Notes: generated by a model from the sequence alone, not told the origin. DNA of 64,000 bases from Bolinopsis microptera (GCF_026151205.1 NC_087080.1:10525837-10589836), one strand, 5' to 3'. Positions 43,901 through 52,751 are shown, counted from the stretch's first letter. A program made the numbers and translations.

Positions 43901-46452
43901 ACTGAAAATATCGTGCATCATAGACGAAACAAGTGTTTCAAGCAATCAGCGAATGACATTGCAGATAAAATAATATATTCTATGGTAAAATAGTTACCTA
44001 ATATAGCTAGAGCTTGTTCGGCAGATTGGTCGTCCAAAATAGGGTCGGCGTAGTCCACTTTGCAAGAGTATGAGTCTACATCAGCAGAGTCAAAGTTGAG
44101 AATGCTCAGATCAGATGTTGACTGTTTTGTTTCGCCATCAGCTTCAAAGCTGGTGGCCAAGGTCGTGGCAATAGTATAAGCAGAGTCATCACTCACCAAA
44201 GCAGTTCCAGAATCACCTTTAAACCATAGGATACCATCTCCAACATCGTGTGCTTTCACAACACATGAGACAACACCGCTGTCACCGGATTTGATTGAGG
44301 GTGATGGGGCGGAAACTGTCACCTCTGAAATACGCATATTCCATTTAAGACCACTATAAAAAACGAACGGTATTCAAATAATTCAAGTTCGTCAATTAAT
44401 CAACATTTGATTCACTGAGTTGTAATGTGAACATTTTTTATCTGACTAAACATGTACTACTCACGTCTACAAGAAGCAGGGAAGTTGTTGGTGGAACTGG
44501 AACAGACTATGGTCTGTGAAGCGGCGCTACCGTAGGTGTAATCAGTATCACAAGTCATTTCTACGTTGCCTCCCTCCGCTACACGAGATACAGGATCTGT
44601 ACTGGCTACGAATTTCACCGTGGGCACGGTACAGACGGCTGAAAGCAGGTTTGAGTAAAGAAAATGATTAAGTTAAGTTGAGCTAGTGGCTTTTTTAGTA
44701 AAAAGCGTGAATCAAGATAATACGCATACAAATTTTTAAAAGTTAACATACCAATACAATCAGCACTGCTATCTGAGCCAATGTCCAAGGTACCAAGTCC
44801 TCCACCACAGGCTGTACATTCTGTTGCTTCATTAGCACTGTACGTGTCAAGGGCGCAAGAAGTACAAACTTGGTTATCAGGATCAGTAGTAGTGTCAGCG
44901 TAGGTTCCTGCTGTGCACGAGGTACAGGTATCGTCAGAGTTTTGGATCTGACCACTTTCACAACCCGTCTGCACAACGTCTTCAGTATCAGCATTTGCGA
45001 AATCATTCGGGTCAAAACGCTTCTTACGACTGTGTCCCTCCTGAAATTGAAATATTGTAAGACGTGCATTCATCAAACCGGCTCAAAATTAGTACATATA
45101 TTAGAATTGAGATAAATTCGAATTGAAACAAATTATCAAACGTGGATACCCTCGCGAATATGAAATACGACAACAGATTAGTAATATTAACATACCGATG
45201 GACCACTAAGCATCGCATGAAGTGGATAAGAGTTGAGATAATCGACTGCTGTCTCCAGAATGAGCCTCTGTCCCTGGACGTTCTGCGCTGATGTAGATGT
45301 AACCCTGACCGACAGGAATGTGTTTTCATCAGTAGCTTCACAAGACAGATCGCTGATTTTGCATTCTTCAGTTAAAACGCAAGGCAGGGACGTGGTGAGT
45401 CTCTCGTTGAAAGAGGAGATGACCTCTTCCTTAGAGGAAACATCGGAACACCCTTTAAAGTTGGGTCCGAGTTTGAAGCGCTGCATGACTGGTTGAGGAG
45501 TAACACCTGGAAATATTATCAAATGCAGGATTAACACGGAATAGGTTATGGTGGCAAGGTTCACGAGCGAATGTAATTTGCGGAGGAAATCTTTCAGTCC
45601 GAAAAACACAGTAGACATCAGTAGAGTGTTAAGGAAACTTACGAGCGCATCGGATGATAGGCATCCTGTCTCGGTGATGGTGACTCCACCTCCAAGTTCC
45701 TCGCTTCTCGTGATACGTACACCTGGTATAAACGTTTTGATAATCGTACAATAACGTGGTTTAACGAACTTTATATCACGTGATCTCACTTCCGATATCT
45801 ATATTTTATTCCACCTCTTTGTGGTTTATCTTCAAGTACTAGGAGTATAAATTACTTAAACATGGATATTCTTTAAAAAATTAAATTTACCTCATTTCAG
45901 CAAAGCGCTCGTCGATGAGGACAAAGCCCTGTTCATTGTCACAGATTGCCTGGGCAACTATGTCATTTCCATCTTTGGTAACTGATAAATGTCCTGCTTT
46001 CACATCGCTCCCATGTCTGCAAAGGAAAAAGATTTTTTAAAACTTTACTCGATTACGTACTCCATGTGGCTAATGAATAGTTGCTCGATCGTTTTAAAAT
46101 AAAATTTAAAAGTTAAAGATAAATAATTTATGTATTTAAAAAAATGGAATTTGTCGTACCTGAGAGGGTGTTGAGCTACAGGATCTTGTAGGGCGTTACA
46201 GTCGCCGAAATCGTAAGAGTCTGCTGTGACTCCCTAAAAAACGCAAAATTTGTATTAAAACTTAAGTCAATGCTAGATTTACGTTTAATTTACGAATTAA
46301 TTTCAATGATAAGTTGAGTCTTGTGACTGAATTCGATGACCTGTTTCCTGTAAAGATAAAACTAAATTATTTATTGTGCAAAAAACGATTAGGATTTGAT
46401 ATGCTTTAAGACTTACCGCAATCCAAACAAGAAGAAGAATGTGTTGCTTCAT
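16901..46452 (-). CDS. Giant type I membrane protein: sushi, TNFR-like and about 46 Ig domains, 63 exons
   Basis: I traced 63 exons from the ATG at 46450-46452 to the TAA at 16901-16903. All have GT-AG junctions, every phase matches its neighbour, and the sum is 16,428 nt (5,475 residues). Domain order: signal peptide MKQHILLLVWIAGVTA; sushi; an unassigned Cys-containing module ending in HSRKKR; TNFR/ephrin-receptor-like Cys repeats; sushi; Ig domains 1-12; 22 Ig domains from an 11-fold exon-pair array; about 12 more Ig domains, one without cysteines; sushi; a Cys-rich stalk ending DDKRRRR; one transmembrane helix; tail MKQKRSEDLEAL. Domain-boundary introns are mostly phase 1, so domain exons can be duplicated in frame. 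Long Ig chains act in adhesion, recognition or as elastic spacers; which applies here is unknown. The 13-residue tail has no tyrosine. Modules are detailed in separate entries. Confidence 0.85.
17163..17599 (-). CDS. Giant Ig gene exons 61-62: second basic site and transmembrane helix
   Basis: Exon 61 (17520-17599) continues DDKR with RRRDAENDFEDFESIEKR, creating a KRRRR furin-type site at the junction plus a possible second EKR site. Exon 62 (17163-17262) encodes SSTSDSTHF and the helix VAATTVGVCTVVLMTAFLTV, then LVLR. The final exon, 16901-16940, adds MKQKRSEDLEAL and the stop. Cleavage at KRRRR would free the ectodomain or leave it held non-covalently (inference). Confidence 0.85.
17739..18235 (-). 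CDS. Giant Ig gene exons 59-60: Cys-rich membrane-proximal stalk
   Basis: Exon 59 (18109-18235) encodes ACSSTHASAVGQFSPANMKL and later TACGFKHRVPCLLSG. Exon 60 (17739-17922) encodes ACTLDTEKSGCTFDD, then MNYFVNFVTPVWKF and IKFWSCSETYDDKR. There are six cysteines over the two exons. Lying just before an RRRR site and a transmembrane helix recalls the C-terminal half of zona pellucida domains, but the length and Cys spacing do not let me assign it. Confidence 0.75.
18281..18934. mobile_element. 654-bp MITE-like element with TA-flanked terminal inverted repeats, in an intron
   Basis: TACCTTACGAGACATATTTA at 18281-18300 is matched exactly by its reverse complement at 18915-18934. The outer TA could be the target duplication of a Tc1/mariner-type element with CCTTACGAG ends. 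Two subterminal blocks (18318-18382 and 18843-18911; GGTGACCTAAAT...CGAAAATAT...CCGACTTTCGTACC) are directly repeated. It sits between exons 58 and 59 of the giant gene and has no transposase. Confidence 0.65.
19053..19887 (-). CDS. Giant Ig gene exons 56-58: membrane-proximal sushi domain
   Basis: Exon 56 (19791-19887) ends the last Ig domain and contributes YYDCNNAPFKSLNP. Exon 57 (19543-19647) adds DGSVTQTITCAADTTTARFE. Exon 58 (19053-19198) adds AASITCLKTTGKYEPQFLGR and C. Four cysteines with GSV..ITC...F...ITC......F.GRC spacing fit a sushi/CCP fold, with tyrosine at the usual tryptophan position. The domain is split over three exons, as is the N-terminal sushi. Confidence 0.7.
19208..19408. 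repeat. 9-bp microsatellite (ATATTTAAC)n, about 22 copies, intronic
   Basis: A run of ATATTTAAC lies in the intron between exons 57 and 58 of the giant gene and starts about 10 bp upstream of the exon 58 acceptor (19199). Two units carry a C for T (near 19365-19380). The frames of INF/LNM/KYV repeats on both strands are artefacts. Confidence 0.95.
20067..22389 (-). CDS. Giant Ig gene exons 51-55: Ig domains 42-46
   Basis: Exons: 22287-22389, 21768-22122, 21438-21551, 20694-21283 and 20067-20505. The domains show ITLTCTVASG with SIEWFKDN and GSYKCRG; HEFSCKFPN with EIVWSYKG and GEYLCTIKW; AQLTCKTTG with EYYCKAS; TQFVCKSD with ITWEYYD and VRCNIAY; and IILTCIATGEKAP with KIACE. Most are split by an intron within the domain (phase 2 after the Trp codon, or phase 0). 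Exon 54 merges the end of one domain, a whole domain and the start of a third. The last domain runs into exon 56. Confidence 0.8.
22204..22242. other. Intronic hairpin with 14-bp perfect arms
   Basis: TTAGACACCAACAC at 22204-22217 pairs with GTGTTGGTGTCTAA at 22229-22242 around an 11-base loop that is itself partly complementary. It lies in the intron between exons 51 and 52 of the giant gene. A footprint of a foldback element or a structured intron segment are both possible. Confidence 0.7.
22572..23483 (-). CDS. Giant Ig gene exon 50: three Ig domains in one 912-bp exon
   Basis: The exon encodes Ig domains 39-41 with no intron between them. Marks are ITVECDYEG, MEWFYGD and GEYKCSLSF; then LSARCMFEGD, VKWFKEAE and GSYKCLFEF; then KTLSCSYAG and GSYTCTFTL. 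Ig exons elsewhere in this gene are one domain or half a domain, so this exon points to loss of several introns. Both ends are phase 1. Confidence 0.85.
23679..25204 (-). CDS. Giant Ig gene exons 45-49: Ig domains 36-38
   Basis: Exons: 25088-25204, 24593-24933, 24286-24439, 24004-24110 and 23679-23880. The domains show FNCAAQGEDK with SISWQIG and LKCVATWTG; ELVCLVWGDSSPYTVSWKD with AYTCSVV; and VVFSCVYNG with VEWFKG and DYTCKWD. The first acceptor must be at 25204, not the AG seven bases inside, for the phase to match exon 44. Exon 46 joins the end of one domain to the start of the next. Confidence 0.8.
25429..25731 (-). CDS. Giant Ig gene exon 44: cysteine-free Ig-like domain
   Basis: A 303-bp, phase 1-1 exon of the same size and position as neighbouring single-exon Ig domains. 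It encodes KVELTVNGRYEPQIVWIVGG, then VFNLAFVMAAFPATMAPFVV and FTIYKR. No cysteine is present, although a Trp sits where the core Ig Trp is expected (QIVWIV). It reads as an Ig-like fold without the intradomain disulfide, directly membrane-ward of the repeat array. Confidence 0.7.
25927..37269 (-). repeat. 11-fold tandem array of a 1,040-bp unit: two Ig exons plus two introns
   Basis: Each unit has exon B (339 bp; LTCDIGD, VSWKGHD, TYKCAAV), an intron, exon A (309 bp; ISCVVSG, VTWNKPS, FTCVITS) and a second intron. B exons: 36819-37157, then every 1,040 bp down to 29539-29877, then 28524-28862, 27484-27822 and 26444-26782. A exons: 36286-36594, every 1,040 bp down to 30046-30354, then 29031-29339, 27991-28299, 26951-27259 and 25911-26219. 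Both exons are phase 1-1. Reading line by line I found copies identical, introns included, except a 25-bp intronic deletion near 29452 with an adjacent C-to-T at about 29519, and divergence at the outer edges. The array contributes 22 Ig domains (2,376 residues). Confidence 0.95.
37511..38721 (-). CDS. Giant Ig gene exons 20-21: Ig domains 11-12
   Basis: Exon 20 (38419-38721) and exon 21 (37511-37807) are each a complete Ig domain in one phase 1-1 exon. Exon 20 has VILSCVATAD, NILWQKRA and HIECYDL; exon 21 has VVISCDVTG, VTWKKGTG and SYKCAVTRG. Exon 21 resembles repeat exon A (LSASQVVISCDVTGLLEKL compared with LANTQATISCVVSGLSKQL), so it is probably a diverged relative from which the array grew. 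Confidence 0.85.
38195..38312. repeat. 11-bp minisatellite (GCGGTTAGTAA)n, about 10 copies, intronic
   Basis: Units GCGGTTAGTAA, with GATAA and GCAG variants, fill this part of the intron between exons 20 and 21. The rest of that intron (37808-38194 and 38313-38418) shows nothing recognisable. Confidence 0.9.
39172..40247 (-). CDS. Giant Ig gene exon 19: half plus three whole Ig domains in one 1,076-bp exon
   Basis: The exon starts by completing Ig 7 (WYKDYVDTG, NYRCMFVV) and then encodes Ig 8 (LKLSCTLD, ISWTGPD, EYKCTFAF), Ig 9 (VTLTCQVTS, TFTCRKSV) and Ig 10 (ANLVCVAES, FSWMVGN, VYKCIATY). Ig 9 has no Trp in the core position (LVLGFHDG instead). As with exon 50, introns that would split these domains are absent. 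Confidence 0.85.
40407..44324 (-). CDS. Giant Ig gene exons 8-18: Ig domains 1-7
   Basis: Exons: 43998-44324, 43702-43832, 43134-43402, 42767-42939, 42347-42551, 41986-42089, 41618-41769, 41302-41449, 40962-41139, 40712-40833 and 40407-40515. Ig 1 is a single exon (VVSCVVKAH, ILWFKGD, SYSCKVD). Ig 2-6 are split into two exons within the domain, at phase 0 or 2, and joined at phase 1 domain borders; exon 10 ends Ig 2 and starts Ig 3. Typical marks are LSCAMN/VTWKLDGG/AYTCTAE, ISCVVVGD/VYKCTAD, LSCTVKN/LSWYKV/VYKCEAV, FTCEYHG/VTWTYN/LKCAYSF and ITCNYKG/VSWTVAG/IVCKYSF. Ig 7 finishes in exon 19. Confidence 0.85.
43424..43541. repeat. 9-bp G-rich microsatellite (GGGGGGTAA)n just upstream of an acceptor
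   Basis: About 11 units of GGGGGGTAA on the plus strand, which is (TTACCCCCC)n on the transcribed sense strand. The run starts about 20 bp from the exon 10 acceptor (43403), so it forms or extends that intron's pyrimidine tract. The G strand, with runs of six or more G spaced by TAA, could fold into G-quadruplexes. Confidence 0.9.
44465..45040 (-). CDS. Giant Ig gene exons 6-7: TNFR/ephrin-receptor-like repeats and second sushi
   Basis: Exon 6 (44752-45040) opens with EGHSRKKR, a furin-type RxKR site, and then encodes TCTSCTAGTYADTTTD, QVCTSCALDTYSANE and TECTACGGG, ending SSADCI. That C..C..GTY......C..C....Y spacing fits the ephrin-receptor-like/GCC2-GCC3 Cys family. Exon 7 (44465-44638) encodes VCTVPTVKF, NVEMTCDTDYTYG, IVCSSST and PASC, a short sushi/CCP domain lacking the usual Trp. 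Confidence 0.75.
45196..45506 (-). CDS. Giant Ig gene exon 5: unassigned Cys-containing module before the RKKR site
   Basis: A 311-bp exon encoding PVMQRFKLGPNFKGCSDVSS, SFNERLTTSLPCVLTEECKI and GQRLILETAVDYL. It carries four cysteines and predicted helices and strands but matches no family I recognise. It ends eight residues before a furin-type site, an arrangement that recalls SEA or GAIN-type autoproteolysis or processing modules, but no GSVVV-like motif is seen. Confidence 0.6.
45643..46452 (-). CDS. Giant Ig gene exons 1-4: signal peptide and first sushi domain
   Basis: Exon 1 (46417-46452) encodes MKQHILLLVWIA and exon 2 (46160-46233) continues GVTADSYDFGDCNALQD. Exons 3 (45891-46016) and 4 (45643-45722) add IVAQAICDNEQGFVLIDERF, EMRCTYHEKRGTWRWS and MPIIRCA. 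The four cysteines with C..GF.L......RC......W......RC match the sushi/CCP pattern well. The start ATG is chosen because it opens the signal peptide; the upstream sequence has no longer in-frame start. Confidence 0.8.
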
Positions 46453-47744
46453 CAACACTATAATACTTTTGTTGAACTTCTGTGACTATTATTGACAATA
46501 GTTTCTTGTACTACTAACTCTACAAATGTGGTCGTGTTAATAAATATAAGAATCGTTTTAAAATCAAAAACATATAATCAGTATTCAGTATGCTATCCTA
46601 ATTATGGTCAACTATTTATTGGCAACAATTTATTTTACACTTCGAAGCATAAGAGTGGAATGCGGACAAGACGTATATATGTTGAAATTTTATTTATTTG
46701 TTGAAATTATTGATCCCCTACGACTAAAATGAAAATGTGGTCCTAATTGATAGCGAGAGCGAAAAAAATTGAAATAATGTCAATGACATATGTCCGACTG
46801 ATACCCCAGTTATAGTCTGCCTAAAAAAGAAGCAACGCAAATTGTTAGAAACAATGAAAGCTAAATAATACAATTGCGTCGACCTTACGTCAGCAGGATC
46901 TTAAAAACAATGAACCATTGTCCGCCCCTCCCACTTGTCTCCCCTACACTTCCCCTATAGTTCACAATCGGCGGGGTCTACGGTGCATGAAAGGTGAATA
47001 GAGTTGCTATTTCGGGAGAAAGAATGGAATGTCCCCACGTACCAGCAGACACGTATAAAGCGCTAACGATAATTTCATAGATCATGGTGACGTACTAAAT
47101 TGATAGCATGGAAAAATTATCGAATGATCTAAAGTTTTATCGGACTTAGGCAGAAGTGAGGAGGAAAAAAAACGAGCAAACTTATTTAGAAGATGGAGGT
47201 TGAACAGTGCGGAATGTGGACTGAGGAAGTTGCTTTTATGCGTAGTGTTTACTTAGCACGACTTGGACCCGTCCGGCAGGACCACTTAATTGTTTTCATA
47301 ACGGGAGAAACGTTACGTTACCGTCAACTCAAAGGCGCTCTTTGTTTGGTTAAGAAGAAACACTATTCCCTAACGAGTACAATCGATATGAACCGTGACA
47401 GGCTCACCCACCTCATCTACACATACAAAGTAAACAGTTTGTTTTCAGTTCATGACTCACTTCCGCTTAAAAGAAAAATATTTATGTTTTCGATTTAGTT
47501 TGCGGTTTCAGGTGACTTGTTTCACCACAGAGAGTTTGATAGAACTAGAAGAGGCAATAAGCGAACTTTAACCTTGGTGGCCTACCAATTACCATTAAGA
47601 GTCACTGTTATGGCATTTACCATGCTAATTGATTATCAAGCAGTGATGAGGTTGTTCACCTTCACCTTACTGTATGGATTTGTGCAAACATTTCACATGT
47701 CATCAGATGAGTTGGTGTACACCTTGTTGATCAATGGGAACAGC
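46453..47744. other. 5' flank of the giant gene; weak ORFs of unknown status
   Basis: The first several hundred bp should hold the minus-strand promoter, but no TATA or other element can be supported. On the plus strand, 47193-47498 (101 codons, MEVEQCGMWTEEVAF...) and a frame from 47646 (MRLFTFTLLYGFVQTFHMSS, like a signal peptide) are open. The second runs straight into the 28-bp minisatellite. Neither matches a family I know, and no splice partners are evident. Confidence 0.3.
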
Positions 47745-48868
47745 TACGTCGCCAGCAATGAGGCAGAGAGGAGAAGTAGCCAGCAATGAGACAGGGAGGA
47801 GAAGTAGCCAGTAATGAGGCAGAGAGGAGAAGTAGCCAGTAATGAGACAGGGAGGAGAAGTTGCCAGCAATGAGACAGAGAGGAGAAGTAGCCAGCAATG
47901 AGGCAGAGAGGAGAAGTAGCCAGCAATGAGGCAGAGAGGAGAAGTAGCCAGTAATGAGACAGGGAGGAGAAGTTGCCAGCAATGAGACAGAGAGGAGAAG
48001 TAGCCAGCAATGAGGCAGAGAGGAGAAGTAGCCAGCAATGAGGCAGAGAGGAGAAGTAGCCAGTAATGAGGCAGAGAGGAGAAGTAGCCAGCAATGAGGC
48101 AGAGAGGAGAAGTAGCCAGCAATGAGGCAGAGAGGAGAAGTAGCCAGTAATGAGGCAGAGAGGAGAAGTAGCCAGCAATGAGGCAGAGAGGAGAAGTAGC
48201 CAGCAATGAGGCAGAGAGGAGAAGTAGCCAGCAATGAGGCAGAGAGGAGATGTTGCCAGCAATGAGGCAGAGAGGAGAAGTTGCCAGCAATGAGACAGGG
48301 AGGAGAAGTTGCCAGTAATGAGGCAGAGAGGAGAAGTAGCCAGCAATGAGACAGGGAGGAGAAGTAGCCAGTAATGAGGCAGAGAGGAGAAGTAGCCAGT
48401 AATGAGGCAGAGAGGAGAAGTTGCCAGCAATGAGGCAGAGAGGAGAAGTAGCCAGCAATGAGGCAGAGAGGAGAAGTAGCCAGCAATGAGGCAGAGAGGA
48501 GAAGTAGCCAGCAATGAGGCAGAGAGGAGAAGTTGCCAGCAATGAGACAGGGAGGAGAAGTAGCCAGTAATGAGGCAGAGAGGAGAAGTTGCCAGCAATG
48601 AGACAGGGAGGAGAAGTAGCCAGTAATGAGGCAGAGAGGAGAAGTTGCCAGCAATGAGGCAGAGAGGAGAAGTTGCCAGCAATGAGGCAGAGAGGAGAAG
48701 TTGCCAGCAATGAGGCAGATAGGAGAAGTTGCCAGCAATGAGACAGGGAGGAGAAGTAGCCAGCAATGAGACAGGGAGGAGAAGTTGCCAGCAATGAGAC
48801 AGGGAGGAGAAGTAGCCAGCAATGAGGCAGAGAGGAGAAGTAGCCAGCAATGAGGCAGAGAGGAGAAG
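47745..48868. repeat. 28-bp minisatellite, about 40 copies
   Basis: The unit is GCCAGCAATGAGGCAGAGAG followed by GAGAAGTA. Variants combine CAGC/CAGT, GGCAGAG/GACAGGG and GTA/GTT at fixed positions, and the variant units are interspersed in patterns suggesting block duplications. Because 28 is not a multiple of 3, all three minus-strand frames stay open for more than 360 codons; this is an artefact. Confidence 0.95.
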
Positions 48869-49029
48869 TCTCCCTTCATGATTAAATAGCTTTGCCTACC
48901 CTGACAATATTTTCCAAAGAGCTATTAGTAATTTATGCCTCTAAGGCTATTTTGTACCCAGGATGCCAGATAATGTGGCAAAATGCTTCAATTTTTCAAA
49001 GGTTTTCCAGAAGCTCCGCTCCCAGGCCC

Positions 49030-49155
49030 TCCACCGGGTCTCGCCTCCCTCCGGGTCTCGCCTCCCTCCGGGTCTCGCCTCCCTCCGGGTCTCGCCTCCC
49101 TCCGGGTCTCGCCTCCCTCCGGGTCTCGCCTCCCTCCGGGTCTCGCCTCCCTCCG
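49030..49155. repeat. 17-bp minisatellite (GGGTCTCGCCTCCCTCC)n, about 7 copies
   Basis: Perfect GC-rich units between 49030 and 49155 stand out against AT-rich flanks. The last unit runs into CCGGCAGATAATTCGGCAGATAAT, itself a short duplication. The frames across it are not coding. Confidence 0.9.
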
Positions 49156-50423
49156 GCAGATAATTCGGCAGATAATCCTGGCTACGTTTTTGGGAGCATC
49201 AGCTGATCAATCAGGCTATTTAGTATGCGAACTTATACTGAAAGTGATATATATGATCATTTCCTTGTCATTATGGGAATCATGTTAATGTTGGCTGAAA
49301 CTCCTCCCAAATTATTTTGAATTTTGGTGTATTTTAACCGTGTCAAATTGGCAAAAAACTGTATCTACTTCGGACACAAAGTGTTCACTGTCCAATGAGC
49401 ATCCTGCTATGCTGCCAGCTACCATTGTGTTACTATCGTGGTTGCCACATGACAGCTTACCTAACTGCTATTGGACAGCGCACTTTTGTCACGTGACGGT
49501 TTGGTTATTGATACTTATTGAGTACTGTATTTCATAAATCACATTCATCAAATGCAGTACTCCATAAATGTTAAATTCCCGTTAAATTCCTTTATGAAAG
49601 TAATTCCTTGGCGATAGATACTCCTCTAATTTCCAACGATTACAGCGATATTTCAATCTTGACTCAACCGGGTCAACCCTTGCTGTGTCTCATATATAAG
49701 GATGTGAATTGTGAAAATGATTTTGCTTGAGCATGAAATCCAGCCCTTCTCGTTGGCTAATATAGGTCACATAACACGTTATCAATATCTATGAAGTGAC
49801 TGTATACCTCGTGACTGCGTCCCTCTGTTACCACGTGCCCGACAAACTAGTGCAGTACCATAATGATAGTATTCTTTTGTGACATAAAAGAAATATCAAA
49901 TACTTGATCGGAGAAAGTTGTTAAACCACATTACTCTGTTCTGACGACAGAGATGAATTGTCCAGAACGCTTACTCAATCATCAGTGCCAGGAGGCATCT
50001 AAGATTCCTTTTTGTGATCTCAGTCCGTTAAATGAATCAACAGAAAGCAGCCGTTAATAACTGACCGGGAATCAGATATCATGTACCACGTAACAGCTTA
50101 GGTATCACGTTCAATTAGGAAGAGGAGGTATAATGATGACCTTGGCACCCGTATTTATTAGATCGATCGGATAAGAAATATGTGCCCAGTGAAAGCAGAC
50201 GAGATCAATCTAATTTAGCAAAACCAAAGCGGATATTATAGCTTTGTCACTTTATTCAGCGCTGCTATTTTCAAAGTTATGAATTGGAATGTACATGGAC
50301 AAATAACTTTTCAATTCCTGATCGAATGAATCGACATTTTGACACCGGCATGGATTTGTGAAAGATGATAAGCAATTATCGTTAGAGACTGAAATCGTAC
50401 GACTGAATCATACGACCAAATCG
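49156..50423. other. Non-genic stretch
   Basis: Plain AT-rich sequence. I see no coding pattern, repeat or element ends here. Confidence 0.5.
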
Positions 50424-50826
50424 GGGTTTTTTGCGGAAAGTCGTGTTAAGGTTGATGCCGCGGTGTCAGTAAAATGGCACAGATGTATAAACATATATAT
50501 AGCGTCTTGCTTTATAATTACTAGCAGGAACCCGTATAACCCTAAAATGGTGTCAAGACTCAAGAGACTAAAATAATTATTACCTATTTAATTCGCGTTT
50601 TTGACACCACTTGGGGGTCCAAATTTTGGGCTCTAAAATTCCTATTCCTTGGCCGATTTTTTATTTTTTCATGCTGATTTGGAGGCCATTAAAGTATTTC
50701 ACCCAGTCAAAAAAGTTTCAGTTGTATACTTTTACGGTTTTTGCGGAAAGTAGCGTTAAAGTTGATGCCGTGGTGTCAGTAAAATGGCACGGATAAACAC
50801 ATATATATCGTCTCGCTTTATATATA
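50424..50826 (+). repeat. Direct repeat pair of about 92 bp
   Basis: 50426-50516 and 50737-50824 share TTTTGCGGAAAGT, GTTGATGCCG, GTGTCAGTAAAATGGCAC and a TATATAT/GCTTTATA end, with scattered differences. They are 311 bp apart in the same orientation. Either a small interspersed repeat inserted twice or a decayed tandem duplication. Confidence 0.65.
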
Positions 50827-50899
50827 GTAAGATATATAGTAAGATTAATAACCCCAATAAATATGTGTGCACGAGTGTAATTTACGAGTGGCTTAATCA

Positions 50900-52110
50900 A
50901 GAAAACGCTTAAAGTTGGGGGGTTGATTTTTTTCGTTAAAGTTCCAACAAATCTTTGACGTAGCCAAATAGCCTAAGTTTTTTAAAACCTAGGTTGTGGC
51001 GCTGTTAAATGTTATGGCTGAAACGGTTCCAGTGGCAGAACTGCTAAAGATGGTTTGGAACTCCCGTATTCGTACGTGATTTCGAGATATGTGGATGTAA
51101 ATGGTTAAACGAATTGTTTCAAAATTTTGGAAATCCTCCGCGCACTCGATAATTTTCAAACTCAAATAGATCCGCATCGAGGAATTAAAATGAAATTAAG
51201 AAATAAGAGGAACGACCTGCACGTATATTCCATTGTAATATATAGTATAATTGTATCAGTGGAGTAATTTATAAAGTGCATTAGCAGACTAACAACATAG
51301 ACTGAATTGAAAAATGTTGATGATCTAAGCAAATTCAAATATCTAAATCGAATAATCCAAGGATTTCACCTCAAACCAGGACTTTGTACTGAACTGCCAG
51401 TCATTCTGTTTTACACGGCAGTTAAATCCATTTAAAATACGAGAATAAAGTAGAACAAAACCTAGTTTTCTCTGATAACTCCAAATAATTAAGATCTAGA
51501 TCAACAATTCTACGTATAGTATGCAAAAAATAAGGGTGGGGTATAAAATACTTGGCTAGTGCACTATAATTTGCATGCAAAGCACCGTTCAAATTTACGA
51601 GATTACGTCGTTCTCTGATCATTGATTGCACTATGGAGACTTAGAAAAAAACAAAAATGACATAGGCTCGAAGCTTGAGAAAAAGTTATAATTCTACTAC
51701 ACATCAAATAATTTGAGCTGAGGATGAAATTTAATTTACCAACTGTAAATATCACGTGCCTCTCTGCTCTCACACCAACTGATACGGATTACAAGTGAAT
51801 TCACCAAGTACGGTGATCCACAGATATAGGATACGGACACGTGCAGCTTCCATCGCGCACTTAATTGGCAGTTCCAGGTCCAGCGTGCAATTATTAGGAC
51901 CCTTAACCAAACAAAATTATCTAACATGGGGTTTTGGTAAGCATCCTAAGATCTGGACCTCTAAAGTCATCGTAACCTTGCATGATGGGGATCTAAAGGG
52001 AATGGCATCTTGCACGCTAAACAGGTAAAACAGATGGTGGAATCCTATGAATGTTCCCGGACACGTTCTACTTCACATGTCTGAGAGAATAAACCCTCCA
52101 AATTCTATAA
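50900..52110. other. Non-genic stretch
   Basis: AT-rich sequence with only short accidental frames on both strands. Nothing recognisable. Confidence 0.5.
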
Positions 52111-52117
52111 ATAAAAT

Positions 52118-52215
52118 ATCCTATAAGGTAAAATAAGGTAAAATAAGGTAAAATAAGGTAAATAAGGTAAAATAAGGTAAAATAAGGCAAAATAAGGTTA
52201 AACAAGGTAAAATCC
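52118..52215. repeat. 10-bp microsatellite (AAATAAGGTA)n, about 9 imperfect copies
   Basis: Units of AAATAAGGTA, with one 9-bp unit and C/T variants, run from about 52118 to 52215. Confidence 0.85.
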
Positions 52216-52751
52216 TATACAGTATTTTCAATTCTATTGGTAATGCCGTTGCAGTTTTTAAAGAAAGCAACGAAATGAAATATTATCTGCAAGCTGCAGA
52301 AGCCCGGCTTATGCCTATGGAACCGCGATTATATTACCTAAAGTAAGTAAGTATTGGTAGCTACACAGCATGGCACGAACACACAAGGTTCTTAAAAAGT
52401 AAATAAAATAAAATAAGCTTGAAGTGAAAATTCTATTTAACCACAGCTGACCACATTTCCTTCGTGGAGGAACAGGAATAGAGCGAACAATCAAGGACCC
52501 GGCTTATTTAAGGAGTGTGAATAAGATCACGCATAGTCTGCAGCGCAGGAACGCAGGTTTTGCGTCACAAACAGGAACGAGGAAATGCCAATCTTATTCT
52601 GGCTTATTAAGCGAGTAATTTGGGGCAAATTCCGGATCCAATTTTCGGAGGACAACGAGATTAAGGCACCGAGAAATATTTATTTAGCGCGTGAACCCTG
52701 CGTCAGTTTGCTGCAGATCACGACCAGTAATATCGTTAAGAACGTTTAGTG

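Noticed and set aside
47703-48879. Three overlapping minus-strand frames of 360-380 codons
   Set aside because: They arise because a 28-bp repeat without stop codons stays open in every frame; the peptides are simple permutations of one repeat.
48892-49288. Overlapping frames rich in SLRVSPPSGSRLPP
   Set aside because: Caused by the 17-bp GC-rich minisatellite, open in all three frames.
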